From NCBI RefSeq assembly GCF_002858935.1, contig NZ_PJRT01000005.1:372001-436000 (forward strand): 64,000 nt of DNA, written 5' to 3'. A program made the position numbers and the translations under genes. Position 1 is the stretch's first letter. Each line of letters starts with the position of its first letter. The notes below the pieces were generated by a model. The model made no database searches, was not told where the DNA came from, and saw nothing but the letters and a program-made list of their open reading frames with translations. Source of the DNA: Pantoea endophytica. GTDB taxonomy: Bacteria; Pseudomonadota; Gammaproteobacteria; Enterobacterales; Enterobacteriaceae. This document shows, in pieces, positions 43,559-51,896 of this stretch.

Positions 43559-44677
43559 TTAACCCTTCATCCACTCCGCAATAATCTGCCCATACAACTG
43601 CTCGGCTTCCCCCAGCTTACTCACCAGACAATACTCATCGGTTTGATGCGCCATCGTCGGTTCGCCCGAACCTAAAATAATGCACGGCGGATCACCCAGC
43701 GCGGGCAGCAGCAACGATGCATCGGTAAAGTAGGGCACCACGCGCGCTTGCAACGGCTGCTCGAAAAACGCCTGACAATGACGGTAGATCGACTGAATCC
43801 ACAGATTCTCTACGGAACTCAACACCGCAGGCAGATCGACCAAAGTGGTGATGTGCACTGCTTCGCCCATTAATTCGCCTAACCGCTGGCGAATAGTGGC
43901 GTGTTGCAGGTTTGGCGCGCTGCGGATATCAACATCAAACGCCGTGCGATCCGGCACCGAGTTAATATTCAGGCCGCCCTGAATGTGGCCAACGTTCAGC
44001 GTCGGTTGCTTCATTAAAGGATGCGGCGCGCCCGGCGAGAAGTGGCGGATTTTGCCTAACGCATCGGCAGCGAGATAGATGGCGTTAATGCCTAATTCCG
44101 GCATCGCACCGTGCGCGGTTTTGCCACGCGTCTCGCAGCGCAGCCACAGCGCGCCTTTGTGACCAATTACCGGATAGTTGGCGGTGGGTTCACCAACGAT
44201 CAATGCGCCAATCTCTGGCAACGTTCCGGCCGCAATCAGCGCCTGCGCGCCATCGCAGCCGGTCTCTTCACCGCCGGTAATCAGCAACACCACGCCACGC
44301 CCGGCGCGAATCGCCGGTTGCTGCTCGATGCAGGCGTGGGCAAAAGCGGCGATGGCCGCTTTCATGTCACTCGAACCGCGCCCATAAAGCCGATCGTCCG
44401 CAATTTCCGAACCAAAAGGATCGTGCTGCCACGGCTGATTGCCGAGCGGCACGGTGTCGAGATGTCCGGTAAACGCCAGCGGTTTGCCCGCAGCGGAGCC
44501 GCGCATCTGCGCCACCAGATTGCTGCGACCTTCGCCAAACGACGATAGCTGCACCTCAAAACCCTGATCGCTGAGCCACGCGGCAAAAAACGCCATGCAG
44601 GCAGCTTCGTTGCCCGGTGGATTAATGGTGTCGAAGCCGAGCAGTTGCTGAGCAAGTGCCAGTGAAGCGGGCTGCAT
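43559..44677 (-). CDS. M20-family deacylase (ArgE/DapE-like)
   Basis: A 372-residue M20A hydrolase. Metal and catalytic residues: FTGHLDTVPLG, YGRGSSDMKAAIAAF, LLITGGEETGCDGA (catalytic Glu), IVGEPTAN and the final MAHQTDEYC; the lid domain contains GKTAHGAMPELGINAI. Such enzymes cleave N-acyl bonds of amino acids or related amines. It is the last gene of the leftward LacI-linked operon; its ATG overlaps the GATase1-like stop (ATGA). Acetylornithine is unlikely given the transporter context. Confidence 0.87.
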   Translation of the reverse strand: MQPASLALAQQLLGFDTINPPGNEAACMAFFAAWLSDQGFEVQLSSFGEGRSNLVAQMRGSAAGKPLAFTGHLDTVPLGNQPWQHDPFGSEIADDRLYGRGSSDMKAAIAAFAHACIEQQPAIRAGRGVVLLITGGEETGCDGAQALIAAGTLPEIGALIVGEPTANYPVIGHKGALWLRCETRGKTAHGAMPELGINAIYLAADALGKIRHFSPGAPHPLMKQPTLNVGHIQGGLNINSVPDRTAFDVDIRSAPNLQHATIRQRLGELMGEAVHITTLVDLPAVLSSVENLWIQSIYRHCQAFFEQPLQARVVPYFTDASLLLPALGDPPCIILGSGEPTMAHQTDEYCLVSKLGEAEQLYGQIIAEWMKG

Positions 44678-45432
44678 CAGGCGCGCTCCGTCAGCCAGTC
44701 GAAGCAGTTAATCCACAGCTGGCGATAGCCGGGCCATTGGGTAAACTCTTCCGGCAGCCAGTGCGCCGACATATCGCTGGTCCACACCAGCGAACGGCCT
44801 TGCTGATATTCCCGCACCGCTAATAAAGGATGCGCTGTGCCGGCGACGGTCGCCAGCAGCGTGCCTTCGGGCTGCATCTCCACCTCGTTGTAGCCCAGCA
44901 TCCACGGCCATTCGCCGGAGATGTTATCGAACAGCGCATGTGATTGCGTCATCTCCAGCGTAGAACCTTCCGGCGTTTCAATGCGGTCATCCCAGGCGAG
45001 GCAGCGCACTGGCAACACCTTTTCGACCAGCGTATTGCGGAATCGCGCGCCGCCGTTGATGCCCTGAAAACTGAAGTAGCCGCCGATCATCATCAGGCTG
45101 CCGCCAGCGGCGACGTAATCATGAATCAATGCCAGGCGATTAGCGGTACGACGGCTTTTCAGCCAGGTATCGGGATGCAGCAGCAGCGTGTTGGCACCGA
45201 TATCCGACAGAATAATCACATCCCACTTTTGCAGCCCTTCGAGCGTCAGCGGGAAATCGGTGGCGGCGGCATGCGCTGGCATGTGGGTAATGGCGTAATC
45301 GCTATCCTTCAGCGCCGCGATAAAATCGTTGGCACCGCTGTGCCAGGTGGCGGTGGAGAACTGGTCAAAGCCTTTGATGTGGTTCGAGGTGCTGGTCCAG
45401 GATTCGCCCACCAGCAAGACTTGTTTCTGCAT
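44677..45432 (-). CDS. GATase1-like protein (glutamine amidotransferase-like family)
   Basis: A 251-residue protein: KQVLLVGESWTSTSNHIKGF, then LEGLQKWDVIILSDIGANT, LIHDYVAAGGSLMMIGGYFS and, near the end, GRSLVWTSDMSAHWLP. This is the GATase1-like group, with a class I amidotransferase/ThuA-like fold. The usual nucleophile cysteine of amidotransferases is not visible at the expected GGYFSF elbow, so glutamine hydrolysis is doubtful. The start at 45432 follows AAGGGAAAATATC. It lies between the phosphotriesterase-family and M20 genes of one operon. Function unknown; a hydrolytic or binding role in the same catabolic route is inferred. Confidence 0.72.
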   Translation of the reverse strand: MQKQVLLVGESWTSTSNHIKGFDQFSTATWHSGANDFIAALKDSDYAITHMPAHAAATDFPLTLEGLQKWDVIILSDIGANTLLLHPDTWLKSRRTANRLALIHDYVAAGGSLMMIGGYFSFQGINGGARFRNTLVEKVLPVRCLAWDDRIETPEGSTLEMTQSHALFDNISGEWPWMLGYNEVEMQPEGTLLATVAGTAHPLLAVREYQQGRSLVWTSDMSAHWLPEEFTQWPGYRQLWINCFDWLTERA

Positions 45433-45445
45433 GATATTTTCCCTT

Positions 45446-46525
45446 TTACCCACCAAATACGCGCTGCGGGTTAGCAATCATTAAGGTTTCGAGTTGTTCG
45501 CCGCTAACGCCGTGACGTTTCAGACGCGGGACAAAATGTTTGAGGATGTAGCCATAACCGTGGCCGCCAAAGCGCGTCAGCATGGTTTTCAGGAACACAT
45601 CCTGCGACAGCAAAATCTGCTGAATGTAGCCGTCATCAATCAGCTCGCAGATGGCGCGCGCGTTCTCTTCATCGGAAGGCGATTGCGCGGATTCATCAGC
45701 GTAGTAATAGCTCATGCCGATCATGTCGTATTCCAGGAACACGCCACGGTCGGCCAGTTCACGCTGATAGGTCTTATCGGCAAAGCTGGGATTCATATGG
45801 CACAGCACGGTGTGACGCAGATCGGCACCTTCCTGCTGCAGAATATCCAGCACTTTATGACCTAAACGCTCCCAACCCGGCAGATGCACCTGAATCGGCA
45901 CGCCGGTTGCCGCACTGGCGCGTCCGGCGGCACGCAGCGATTTCTCTTCATCGGCGGTAAAGCGGCTGGAGATGCCGATCTCGCCGATCAATCCAGCGAT
46001 CACCTCGGGTTTCTCCGCTGCGCCGCCAAGGTCAAAAATCAGCTTCTCGGTGAGTTGCTCAACGCTGATGCTCTTCACCCATTCCGGATGCGACGGCTCC
46101 AGATACAAGCCGGTGCCCATCACGATGTTGAGTCCGGTTAAGCGCGCGATGCGTTGCAGCCCTTTGGGATCGCGGCCAATGCCGATGTTGGTAGGATCGA
46201 CGATGGTTTCGCCGCCCAGCGCGCGATACTTCATCAGCTCGTCAATCGCCATATCGACGTCAAACAGCTGGCAGTTATCGCGGCTCATCAGCGGGTTCAT
46301 GTTGAGTTCACCGAGATTCTCCATTTTCACCGGCATCTCAGCGATATGACGATCGCTGCAACAGCAGGGCGGCACCCACTTGCCGGATGCATCCAACAGA
46401 ATGTGTTCATGCATCAAGGTAACGCCCATCTCGGCCAGCGGCAGCGGCCCTAAAACCGTCATCACATGTCCGCTGCTCACGCCGAGCGGTAACGGATCCG
46501 CATGGCGAAAAATCGATCCTTTCAT
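45446..46525 (-). CDS. Phosphotriesterase-family metal hydrolase (lactonase/amidohydrolase-like)
   Basis: A 359-residue TIM-barrel protein. The binuclear site is complete: HEH in GVTLMHEHILLD, a bridging Glu in LIGEIGISS where classical PTE has carboxylated Lys, His in IQVHLPGWE, His in VLCHMNPSF and Asp in LLSQDVFLK. Unusual features are a CCC triplet near residue 54-56 and an insert before VDMAIDELM. Members of this family are more often lactonases for sugar lactones or amide hydrolases than phosphotriesterases. It is third in the operon, after the ATPase and permease, 3 bases past the permease stop, so it probably acts on the imported compound or an early product. Confidence 0.85.
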   Translation of the reverse strand: MKGSIFRHADPLPLGVSSGHVMTVLGPLPLAEMGVTLMHEHILLDASGKWVPPCCCSDRHIAEMPVKMENLGELNMNPLMSRDNCQLFDVDMAIDELMKYRALGGETIVDPTNIGIGRDPKGLQRIARLTGLNIVMGTGLYLEPSHPEWVKSISVEQLTEKLIFDLGGAAEKPEVIAGLIGEIGISSRFTADEEKSLRAAGRASAATGVPIQVHLPGWERLGHKVLDILQQEGADLRHTVLCHMNPSFADKTYQRELADRGVFLEYDMIGMSYYYADESAQSPSDEENARAICELIDDGYIQQILLSQDVFLKTMLTRFGGHGYGYILKHFVPRLKRHGVSGEQLETLMIANPQRVFGG

Positions 46526-46528
46526 GAG

Positions 46529-47539
46529 CTATCCTTTTGCCGGTGCGCGAGTGGGATTGAGAATGCGGGTGTTGAGCCAGATGGCGAGCAGAATGATGGT
46601 GCCGGTTGCGATTTGCGTATAGAACGGCGAGATGTGCGACAGGATCAGCCCGTTCTGGATAATCGCAATCGACAGCGCGCCCAGCAGCGTACCGATAATG
46701 GTGCCGAAGCCGCCAAACAGGCTGGTGCTGCCGAGCACCACGGCGGCGATCACCTGCAACTCAAAGCCTTCGCCCTGATTGGATGAGCCGCTGCCGAGAC
46801 GCGCGGTGATAATCATCCCGGCCAGCGCCGCCGCCATGCCGCTGATAATATAGACCTTCATGGTGACCGATTTAGTATTGATGCCGCTGCGACGCGCGCC
46901 TTCGGCATTCGAACCAATCGCCGTCACGTAGCGACCAAAGCACATGTGGTTGAGCACAATATGCCCGGCGAACAGCACCACAATGCCAATCAGCGCCGGC
47001 ATCGGAATGCCCAGCACCCATGCGCGGCCCATAAAGGTAAACAGACTGTCGGCCGGCACCGGAATCGAATAACCCTGAGTGACCAGCAGAGCGATCCCAC
47101 GTACCACGGCCAAGGTAGCCAGGGTGACGATAAACGCCGGAATCCCCTCAAAGGCGATAAAGAAGCCGTTGATGGCGCCAACCAATCCGCCCAGCAGCAG
47201 TCCGCCAATTAACACCACCGGCCACGGCAATCCCCAGTTATTCAGCGCGATAGCCGAAAGCGCGCCGACCAGCGCCAGCGTTGAACCCACCGATAAATCA
47301 ATGCCGCCGGTGGTGATCACCAGCGTCATCGCGGTGGCGACGATCAGTAGCGGGGCGCTTTGGCGAATGATGTTCAGCCAGTTGTTGCTGGAGAGAAAAT
47401 TGCTGGTGATCAGCGAAAACACCACGCAGCAAAAGATGAAAAACAGCGCAATGCTTACCACGCCCGAATGGTTGTGCAACAGGCGACGCGGTAGCGAATG
47501 CTGGATCATGCGCGAACTGCTTAAATTCATGATGCTCAT
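46529..47539 (-). CDS. Ribose-type (CUT2) ABC transporter permease
   Basis: A 336-residue inner-membrane protein of the RbsC/AraH/XylH family with about ten hydrophobic helices: VIVATAMTLVITTGGIDLSV-like segment (TTGGIDLSVGS), NGFFIAFEGIPAFIVTLAT and AIGSNAEGARRSGINTKSV are the family signatures. It works with the upstream half-size ATPase and probably with the binding protein encoded divergently at 50044. Start 47539 with AGGTAACGGG close upstream; an ATG three codons later is possible. Confidence 0.9.
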   Translation of the reverse strand: MSIMNLSSSRMIQHSLPRRLLHNHSGVVSIALFFIFCCVVFSLITSNFLSSNNWLNIIRQSAPLLIVATAMTLVITTGGIDLSVGSTLALVGALSAIALNNWGLPWPVVLIGGLLLGGLVGAINGFFIAFEGIPAFIVTLATLAVVRGIALLVTQGYSIPVPADSLFTFMGRAWVLGIPMPALIGIVVLFAGHIVLNHMCFGRYVTAIGSNAEGARRSGINTKSVTMKVYIISGMAAALAGMIITARLGSGSSNQGEGFELQVIAAVVLGSTSLFGGFGTIIGTLLGALSIAIIQNGLILSHISPFYTQIATGTIILLAIWLNTRILNPTRAPAKG

Positions 47540-47548
47540 CCCGTTACC

Positions 47549-48331
47549 TCAGTGTGCAGCCGCTGAGTGAGCGGTAAATTTCTCACCCACGATCAAATTA
47601 ACGATATCGCTTAAGCTGGTATCCGCCACGCGCCGGTCCGCCACGTTGGTGCCTTCGTACATCACCATGATGCGATCGCACACCAGGAACAGATCCTGCA
47701 GGCGATGGGTGATGAGGATAACGCTGACGCCGCGCGCCGAGACGCGGCGAATCAACTCCAGCACTGCTTCCACTTCTGCCACCGCTAAGGCAGCGGTCGG
47801 TTCATCCATGATCAGCACTTTCGGTTCGAAGGCGGCGGCGCGCGCAATGGCAATAGCCTGGCGTTGTCCGCCTGACAAATTGCGCACCAGCAAGCGCGTA
47901 TCCGGAATCGAAATGCCCAAACCTTTCAGCATCTCGCGCGCTTCGGCGTGCATTTTTGCCTGATCGAGAAAGGGAATGCCGAGCACGCTTTTCATCGGCT
48001 CGCGTCCCATAAACAGATTGCCGGCGACATCCACCGTGTCGCATAGCGACAGATCCTGATAGACCATTTCAATATGGCAGCGGCGCGAATCGGCCGGATT
48101 GGTGAAGTGTTGCTGTTCACCGTCAATGCGAATGGTGCCGCTGGTGGGCACCACCGCGCCGGAGAGCACCTTGGTCAGCGTCGATTTACCCGCGCCGTTG
48201 TCGCCGACTAAGCCCAGCACTTCGCCCGGTGCCAGTTGAAGATTGACGCCGCGTAGGGATTGTATCGAACCGTAAGTTTTGGTGATGTTAATCATCTCTA
48301 CCCGCGCTGGGGTAGCATGAGGCTGCTGCAT
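47549..48331 (-). CDS. Ribose-type ABC transporter ATP-binding protein, half-size
   Basis: A 260-residue single-domain ATPase: Walker A GDNGAGKST, Q-loop MVYQDLSLCDTVDVAGN, signature LSGGQRQAIAIARAA, Walker B VLIMDEPTAALA and switch VILITHRLQD. CUT2 transporters usually have a fused double ATPase of about 500 residues; this one has a single domain and must dimerise, as in FrcA-type systems. It is first in the LacI-linked leftward operon. GGGAG precedes the ATG, and two perfect palindromic operators lie 77-264 bases upstream. Confidence 0.9.
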   Translation of the reverse strand: MQQPHATPARVEMINITKTYGSIQSLRGVNLQLAPGEVLGLVGDNGAGKSTLTKVLSGAVVPTSGTIRIDGEQQHFTNPADSRRCHIEMVYQDLSLCDTVDVAGNLFMGREPMKSVLGIPFLDQAKMHAEAREMLKGLGISIPDTRLLVRNLSGGQRQAIAIARAAAFEPKVLIMDEPTAALAVAEVEAVLELIRRVSARGVSVILITHRLQDLFLVCDRIMVMYEGTNVADRRVADTSLSDIVNLIVGEKFTAHSAAAH

Positions 48332-48408
48332 CTGAACACTCCCAATCGGTTACCGGGAACTTGGCCTGTTAGCGCAGCAATGCTTTAACTGACACGATTT
48401 ACCCTCTA

Positions 48409-48422
48409 GTAAACCGGTTTAC
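48409..48422. promoter_or_regulatory. LacI-type operator 1
   Basis: GTAAACCGGTTTAC, a perfect 14-bp palindrome with the central CG expected of LacI/PurR-family sites. It stands 78 bases before the ATPase start. Confidence 0.82.
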
Positions 48423-48580
48423 CTGTCAGTTAAAACACTGGCCGCACTTCCAGAGCAATGGGTTACAACGATATTTGTTTGCCGCTGGGAACGTTGCAGC
48501 TTCTGTGCCAGGTTAGAATTTAGTCAGTTTGGCCTGCATCAAACGCGTGAAGATTCAGCAGGTTAAAATTTTATTGTTCA

Positions 48581-48594
48581 GTAAACCGGTTTAC
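48581..48594. promoter_or_regulatory. LacI-type operator 2
   Basis: A second identical GTAAACCGGTTTAC, 172 bases from the first (start to start), at the 3' side of the adjacent LacI gene. Identical paired sites suggest looping by a tetramer or two dimers. The region between them (48332-48665) has no ORF and probably holds the operon promoter. Confidence 0.82.
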
Positions 48595-48665
48595 CTCGAA
48601 GTACTGAACTTCACTTGATTGATCAACTTTTGCGCCAAATCTGTGCAATTTTGCGCCACGGTGGA

Positions 48666-49682
48666 TCAGGGTAGGCGGATTTGAATCGAATCGCGTCCCA
48701 CCCATTCAACGGGTAAGCGTGTTTCCAGCGGGATATTCACGTCGTTATTCAGCAGGCGCAGCATGATGTCCACGGCGGTATAACCCAGTTCGCGCGCGGG
48801 TTGGCGGATGGTGGAGATGCGCGGCTGCGTCAGGTCGGTGTAGTTAGCATCATCAAAGCCGACCAGCGAAAGGGCATCCGGTGCCTGCAAGCCGCTGGCG
48901 CGTAAACCGTCCAGCAATCCCAGCACCAGATAATCGCTGGCCGCAAACACTGCGGAAGGGCGCGGCGACTGGCTGAACAGCCGCTGCAAAGCCTGCTGAC
49001 CGAACTCGCGCTCGTAGTTGCCGTACATCACCCATTCTGCAGGCACCGATAAACCGGCCTGCTTCATGGCGGTGCAGAAGCCGAGATAACGTTCGCGCAC
49101 GCTCATCAACTGTTCCGGGCCACCGATAAAGGCGATGTGGCGATGTCCGGCGGCGATCAGCTGTTCGGTGGCGATGCGTCCGCCCTGCACATTGTCGGCA
49201 AACACTTTCGGCACGCTGCTGCCGGGAATATCTTCATCGAGCAACACAATATGCTGATGGCGCTGAATCTCTTTACGTAACAGGCCGTTATCCGGTCGGT
49301 TGGTAGTGAACAGCAGGCCATCAACCTGACGCGTATCCAGCCAGCGAATGAACTGCGCTTCTTTGTCGGGATTGTTGCGGGTGATGCACAGCACCAAACT
49401 GTAACCGCGCGCCGACGCCGCCTCTTCTGCGGCATCAGCCAGTTCGGCAAAGAAGGAGTTGGTGATATCGGGCAGCACCAAACCCAGGGTTTCGCTGCCA
49501 CCTTTGCTCAGGCGTCGCGCCAGGCTGTTGCCGCGATAATCGAGCTGGCGAATCGCCGCTTCGATGCGGTCAATTGTCTCCTGCGGCAACACGATACTGT
49601 GATTCATATAGCGAGAGACCGTGGCTTTAGAGAGCCCGGCTAATTGTGCCACGTCGGTTAACAACACGCGTTTTGAATTCAT
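48666..49682 (-). CDS. LacI-family transcriptional regulator
   Basis: A 338-residue LacI/GalR protein. The headpiece is VLLTDVAQLAGLSKATVSRYM with the hinge NSLARRLSKGGSETLGLVLP; the ligand domain is ribose-binding-like (FADNVQGGRIATEQLIAAGH, VFAASDYLVLGLLDGL, LVGFDDANYTDLTQP). The start at 49682 follows GCGAGGAAC. It is encoded just upstream of the operator-bearing operon on the same strand, with the binding-protein gene divergent on its other side. The effector is probably the transported ligand or its phosphate. Confidence 0.92.
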   Translation of the reverse strand: MNSKRVLLTDVAQLAGLSKATVSRYMNHSIVLPQETIDRIEAAIRQLDYRGNSLARRLSKGGSETLGLVLPDITNSFFAELADAAEEAASARGYSLVLCITRNNPDKEAQFIRWLDTRQVDGLLFTTNRPDNGLLRKEIQRHQHIVLLDEDIPGSSVPKVFADNVQGGRIATEQLIAAGHRHIAFIGGPEQLMSVRERYLGFCTAMKQAGLSVPAEWVMYGNYEREFGQQALQRLFSQSPRPSAVFAASDYLVLGLLDGLRASGLQAPDALSLVGFDDANYTDLTQPRISTIRQPARELGYTAVDIMLRLLNNDVNIPLETRLPVEWVGRDSIQIRLP

Positions 49683-49727
49683 GTTCCTCGCCATTATTAC
49701 ATCGGGATCATCGTGTAGTGGTTACAA

Positions 49728-49747
49728 GGTCGCCATGAATGGCGACC
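49728..49747. repeat. GGTCGCCA palindrome
   Basis: GGTCGCCATGAATGGCGACC in the divergent region between the LacI gene and the binding-protein gene, the only copy in a 5'-5' gap with a regulator. Confidence 0.85.
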
Positions 49748-49787
49748 TTACGCGTTAATCATTACACATCGCCAACCAAATAAACAC

Positions 49788-49835
49788 TTGACAAAAATAT
49801 TTACTCAGCGAATTGTATGCACAGTTTACCGCATT
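49788..49835 (+). promoter_or_regulatory. Possible promoter of the binding-protein gene
   Basis: A perfect minus-35 TTGACA at 49788 is followed after 19 bases by TTGTAT as a poor minus-10. Just downstream, CAGTTTACCGCATTACC carries one half (GTTTAC) of the LacI operator. The region 49683-50043 has no ORF. Confidence 0.35.
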
Positions 49836-49925
49836 ACCGGGAATCACTTCCCAAGCCGACTTAAGTTATTTCACCGGGTATTCCTAGCGGATGGGTTACC
49901 GAAACAAACTTAAGCAGGTCGCTAT

Positions 49926-49949
49926 AAAAACACTGCACTTATGCAGTGT
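49926..49949 (-). terminator. Intrinsic terminator pointing left
   Basis: Read on the reverse strand: ACACTGCA, loop TAAG, TGCAGTGT, then TTTT. It would stop leftward transcripts before they reach the LacI promoter; no leftward gene ends here, so it may insulate or be a leftover. It also lies in the 5' leader of the binding-protein gene. Confidence 0.6.
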
Positions 49950-50043
49950 GTATATCACGTCATCGATATTCGCCCGCCAAAAATAATCTCAGTGCTTAAC
50001 GCTGGGAAACGCTGATTATTATTTATTCCCGACGAGGAACACC

Positions 50044-50994
50044 ATGATGTTATCTTTCACCGGAAAACTGCGTTCATTGGTTTTGGCTTCCACCTTAATT
50101 ACTGCGGGTTCATTTTTCTCGCTGGCGCAGGCTGCGCCGACGTATGCGTTGGTGCAAATTAATCAGCAGGCGCTGTTCTTTAATCTGATGAATCAGGGCG
50201 CACAGGAAGCCGCAAAAGCCAGCGGAAAAGATCTGGTTATCTTTAACGCCACCGATAATCCAGTGGCGCAGAACGATGCAATTGAAAACTATATTCAGCA
50301 AGGTGTGAAAGGTATTTTGGTTGATGCCATTGACGTCAACGGCATTATGCCCGCCATTAAAGAAGCCGCAGCGGCTAACATTCCGGTCATCGCCATTGAT
50401 GCTGTATTACCGGCCGGTCCACAAGCAGCGCAGGTTGGCGTAGATAATCTCGAAGGCGGCAAAATCCTCGGTAAATATTTCGTCGATTACGTAGCGAAAG
50501 AGATGGGCGGCAAAGCGCGTCTCGGCATTGTTGGTGCATTGAACTCGGCGATTCAGAACCAGCGTCAGAAAGGCTTCGAAGAGACCATCAAAAGCAACAG
50601 CAAAATCACCGTTGCCGATGTGGTGGATGGCCAGAATATTCAGGACAACGCCATGACGGCCGCAGAAAATCTGATCACTGGCAATCCTGATTTAACCGCG
50701 ATTTACGCCACCGGCGAACCGGCACTGCTGGGTGCGATTGCGGCGGTCGAAAACCAGGGCCGCCAGAAAGATATCAAAGTATTTGGCTGGGATCTGACGG
50801 CCAAAGCCATCAGCGGGATCGATGGCGGCTACGTCACCGCCGTGTTGCAGCAGGATCCGAAAAAGATGGGTGAAGAGGCGCTGAAAGCCCTCAACGCGCT
50901 CTCCGAAGGCAAAACGGTGAACAAAACTATTCTGGTGCCGGCCACCGTGGTCACCAAAGCGAACGTCGACAGTTACCGTTCGCTGTTTAAGTAA
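50044..50994 (+). CDS. Ribose-type ABC transporter substrate-binding protein
   Basis: A 316-residue periplasmic binding protein (peripla_BP_4). The signal peptide is near residues 1-29 (ASTLITAGSFFSLAQAA), then YALVQINQQALFFNLMNQGA, DLVIFNATDNPVAQNDAIEN and GILVDAIDVNGIMPAIKEAA. The later motif VAAVENQGRQKDIKVFGWD is typical. It faces away from the LacI gene and most likely serves the permease and ATPase at 46529-48331, giving a complete transporter split over two strands. GAGGAACACC precedes the ATG. It converges on the kinase gene with 4 bases between the stops. Confidence 0.9.
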   Translation: MMLSFTGKLRSLVLASTLITAGSFFSLAQAAPTYALVQINQQALFFNLMNQGAQEAAKASGKDLVIFNATDNPVAQNDAIENYIQQGVKGILVDAIDVNGIMPAIKEAAAANIPVIAIDAVLPAGPQAAQVGVDNLEGGKILGKYFVDYVAKEMGGKARLGIVGALNSAIQNQRQKGFEETIKSNSKITVADVVDGQNIQDNAMTAAENLITGNPDLTAIYATGEPALLGAIAAVENQGRQKDIKVFGWDLTAKAISGIDGGYVTAVLQQDPKKMGEEALKALNALSEGKTVNKTILVPATVVTKANVDSYRSLFK

Positions 50995-50998
50995 CCGA

Positions 50999-51868
50999 TC
51001 ACTCGCTGCGCGAAGTCAGCAGCGCAGCGAGTTCCTGTTGTGTGGGGAAAGCGTTAACGGTGCCGGTACGACTCACGGTAATAGCGGCGGCCTGGCTGGC
51101 ATGCTTCAGGGCAAGCGCATCGGGCTCCACTCCGCGTAACAGCGAGGAGGCGAGCAGCACGGCGAGGAAGGTATCGCCCGCGCCAGTGCTGTCCACCGCG
51201 TTTACCGCCGCTGCCGGACAGAAGTGGCGCTCGGTTTCGGTGATCAACCACGCGCCTTGTGCGCCTTGGGTGATCACTAAGGTGCTGACGCCAGCCGGTT
51301 GCAGCCGCTCAGCTTCCAGCTGGTTAACCACCGCGATATCCACTAGCGGCCAAAGTTGGGCGAAATCAGCATTGACCGGCGAAGGATTAAAGACCGTTTT
51401 CATGCCGTTGGCTTTTGCCCAGAGAAAAAGAACACGGGTTTTCTCAACCGAGAAGTTGCCCTGTTGCAGCAATATATCGCCTTTCTTTGCATCGGCTAAA
51501 TAAGGCAGCATCTGTTCGACGGTTAATGCATCTGCCGCAGCGGTGGTAGTAATAATGGCGTTATCGCCATCGCTGCTGTTAAGAATAATTGAGGAGTCGC
51601 TGTGTGGTGAAGAATATTGAGTGGGAAATAGCTTAACCGGCTCATGCGCTATTTTCTCACGCAGCCATTGTCCGTTACTGTCGTGACCGATTGCGGCAAT
51701 TAATCGTGTATCGAGACCACAGCGTGCAATAACAATCGCCTGATTCGCGCCTTTACCGCCAATATCCTGCGAGGTTTTTACGCCGTGGATCGATGCGCCT
51801 TTTTGCGGCAGATCGCCAATCGACCAGGTTTCATCAACAACAATATTCCCTGCAACATAAATTTGCAT
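50999..51868 (-). CDS. PfkB-family carbohydrate kinase (ribokinase-like)
   Basis: A 289-residue ribokinase-fold enzyme: MQIYVAGNIVVDETW, the first PfkB signature region GGKGANQAIVIARCGLDTRL, IAAIGHDSNGQWL, and the second signature AVDSTGAGDTFLAVL with the catalytic Asp. It should phosphorylate ribose, a nucleoside or a related sugar with ATP in the cytoplasm. The start at 51868 gives the normal family N-terminus; the frame open to 52015 overlaps the divergent gene. The start codons of this gene and the BtpA-family gene are only 28 bases apart. A long inverted repeat (ACTCGCTGCGC at 51001 with its complement at 51022) lies at its 3' end and may end transcripts from both sides. Confidence 0.87.
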   Translation of the reverse strand: MQIYVAGNIVVDETWSIGDLPQKGASIHGVKTSQDIGGKGANQAIVIARCGLDTRLIAAIGHDSNGQWLREKIAHEPVKLFPTQYSSPHSDSSIILNSSDGDNAIITTTAAADALTVEQMLPYLADAKKGDILLQQGNFSVEKTRVLFLWAKANGMKTVFNPSPVNADFAQLWPLVDIAVVNQLEAERLQPAGVSTLVITQGAQGAWLITETERHFCPAAAVNAVDSTGAGDTFLAVLLASSLLRGVEPDALALKHASQAAAITVSRTGTVNAFPTQQELAALLTSRSE

Positions 51869-51896
51869 AATGGTTCTCGTTAATAAGGTGGAGAAG

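Noticed and set aside
44677-45432. Functional glutamine amidotransferase
   Set aside because: No cysteine at the expected nucleophile elbow, so only family resemblance is claimed.
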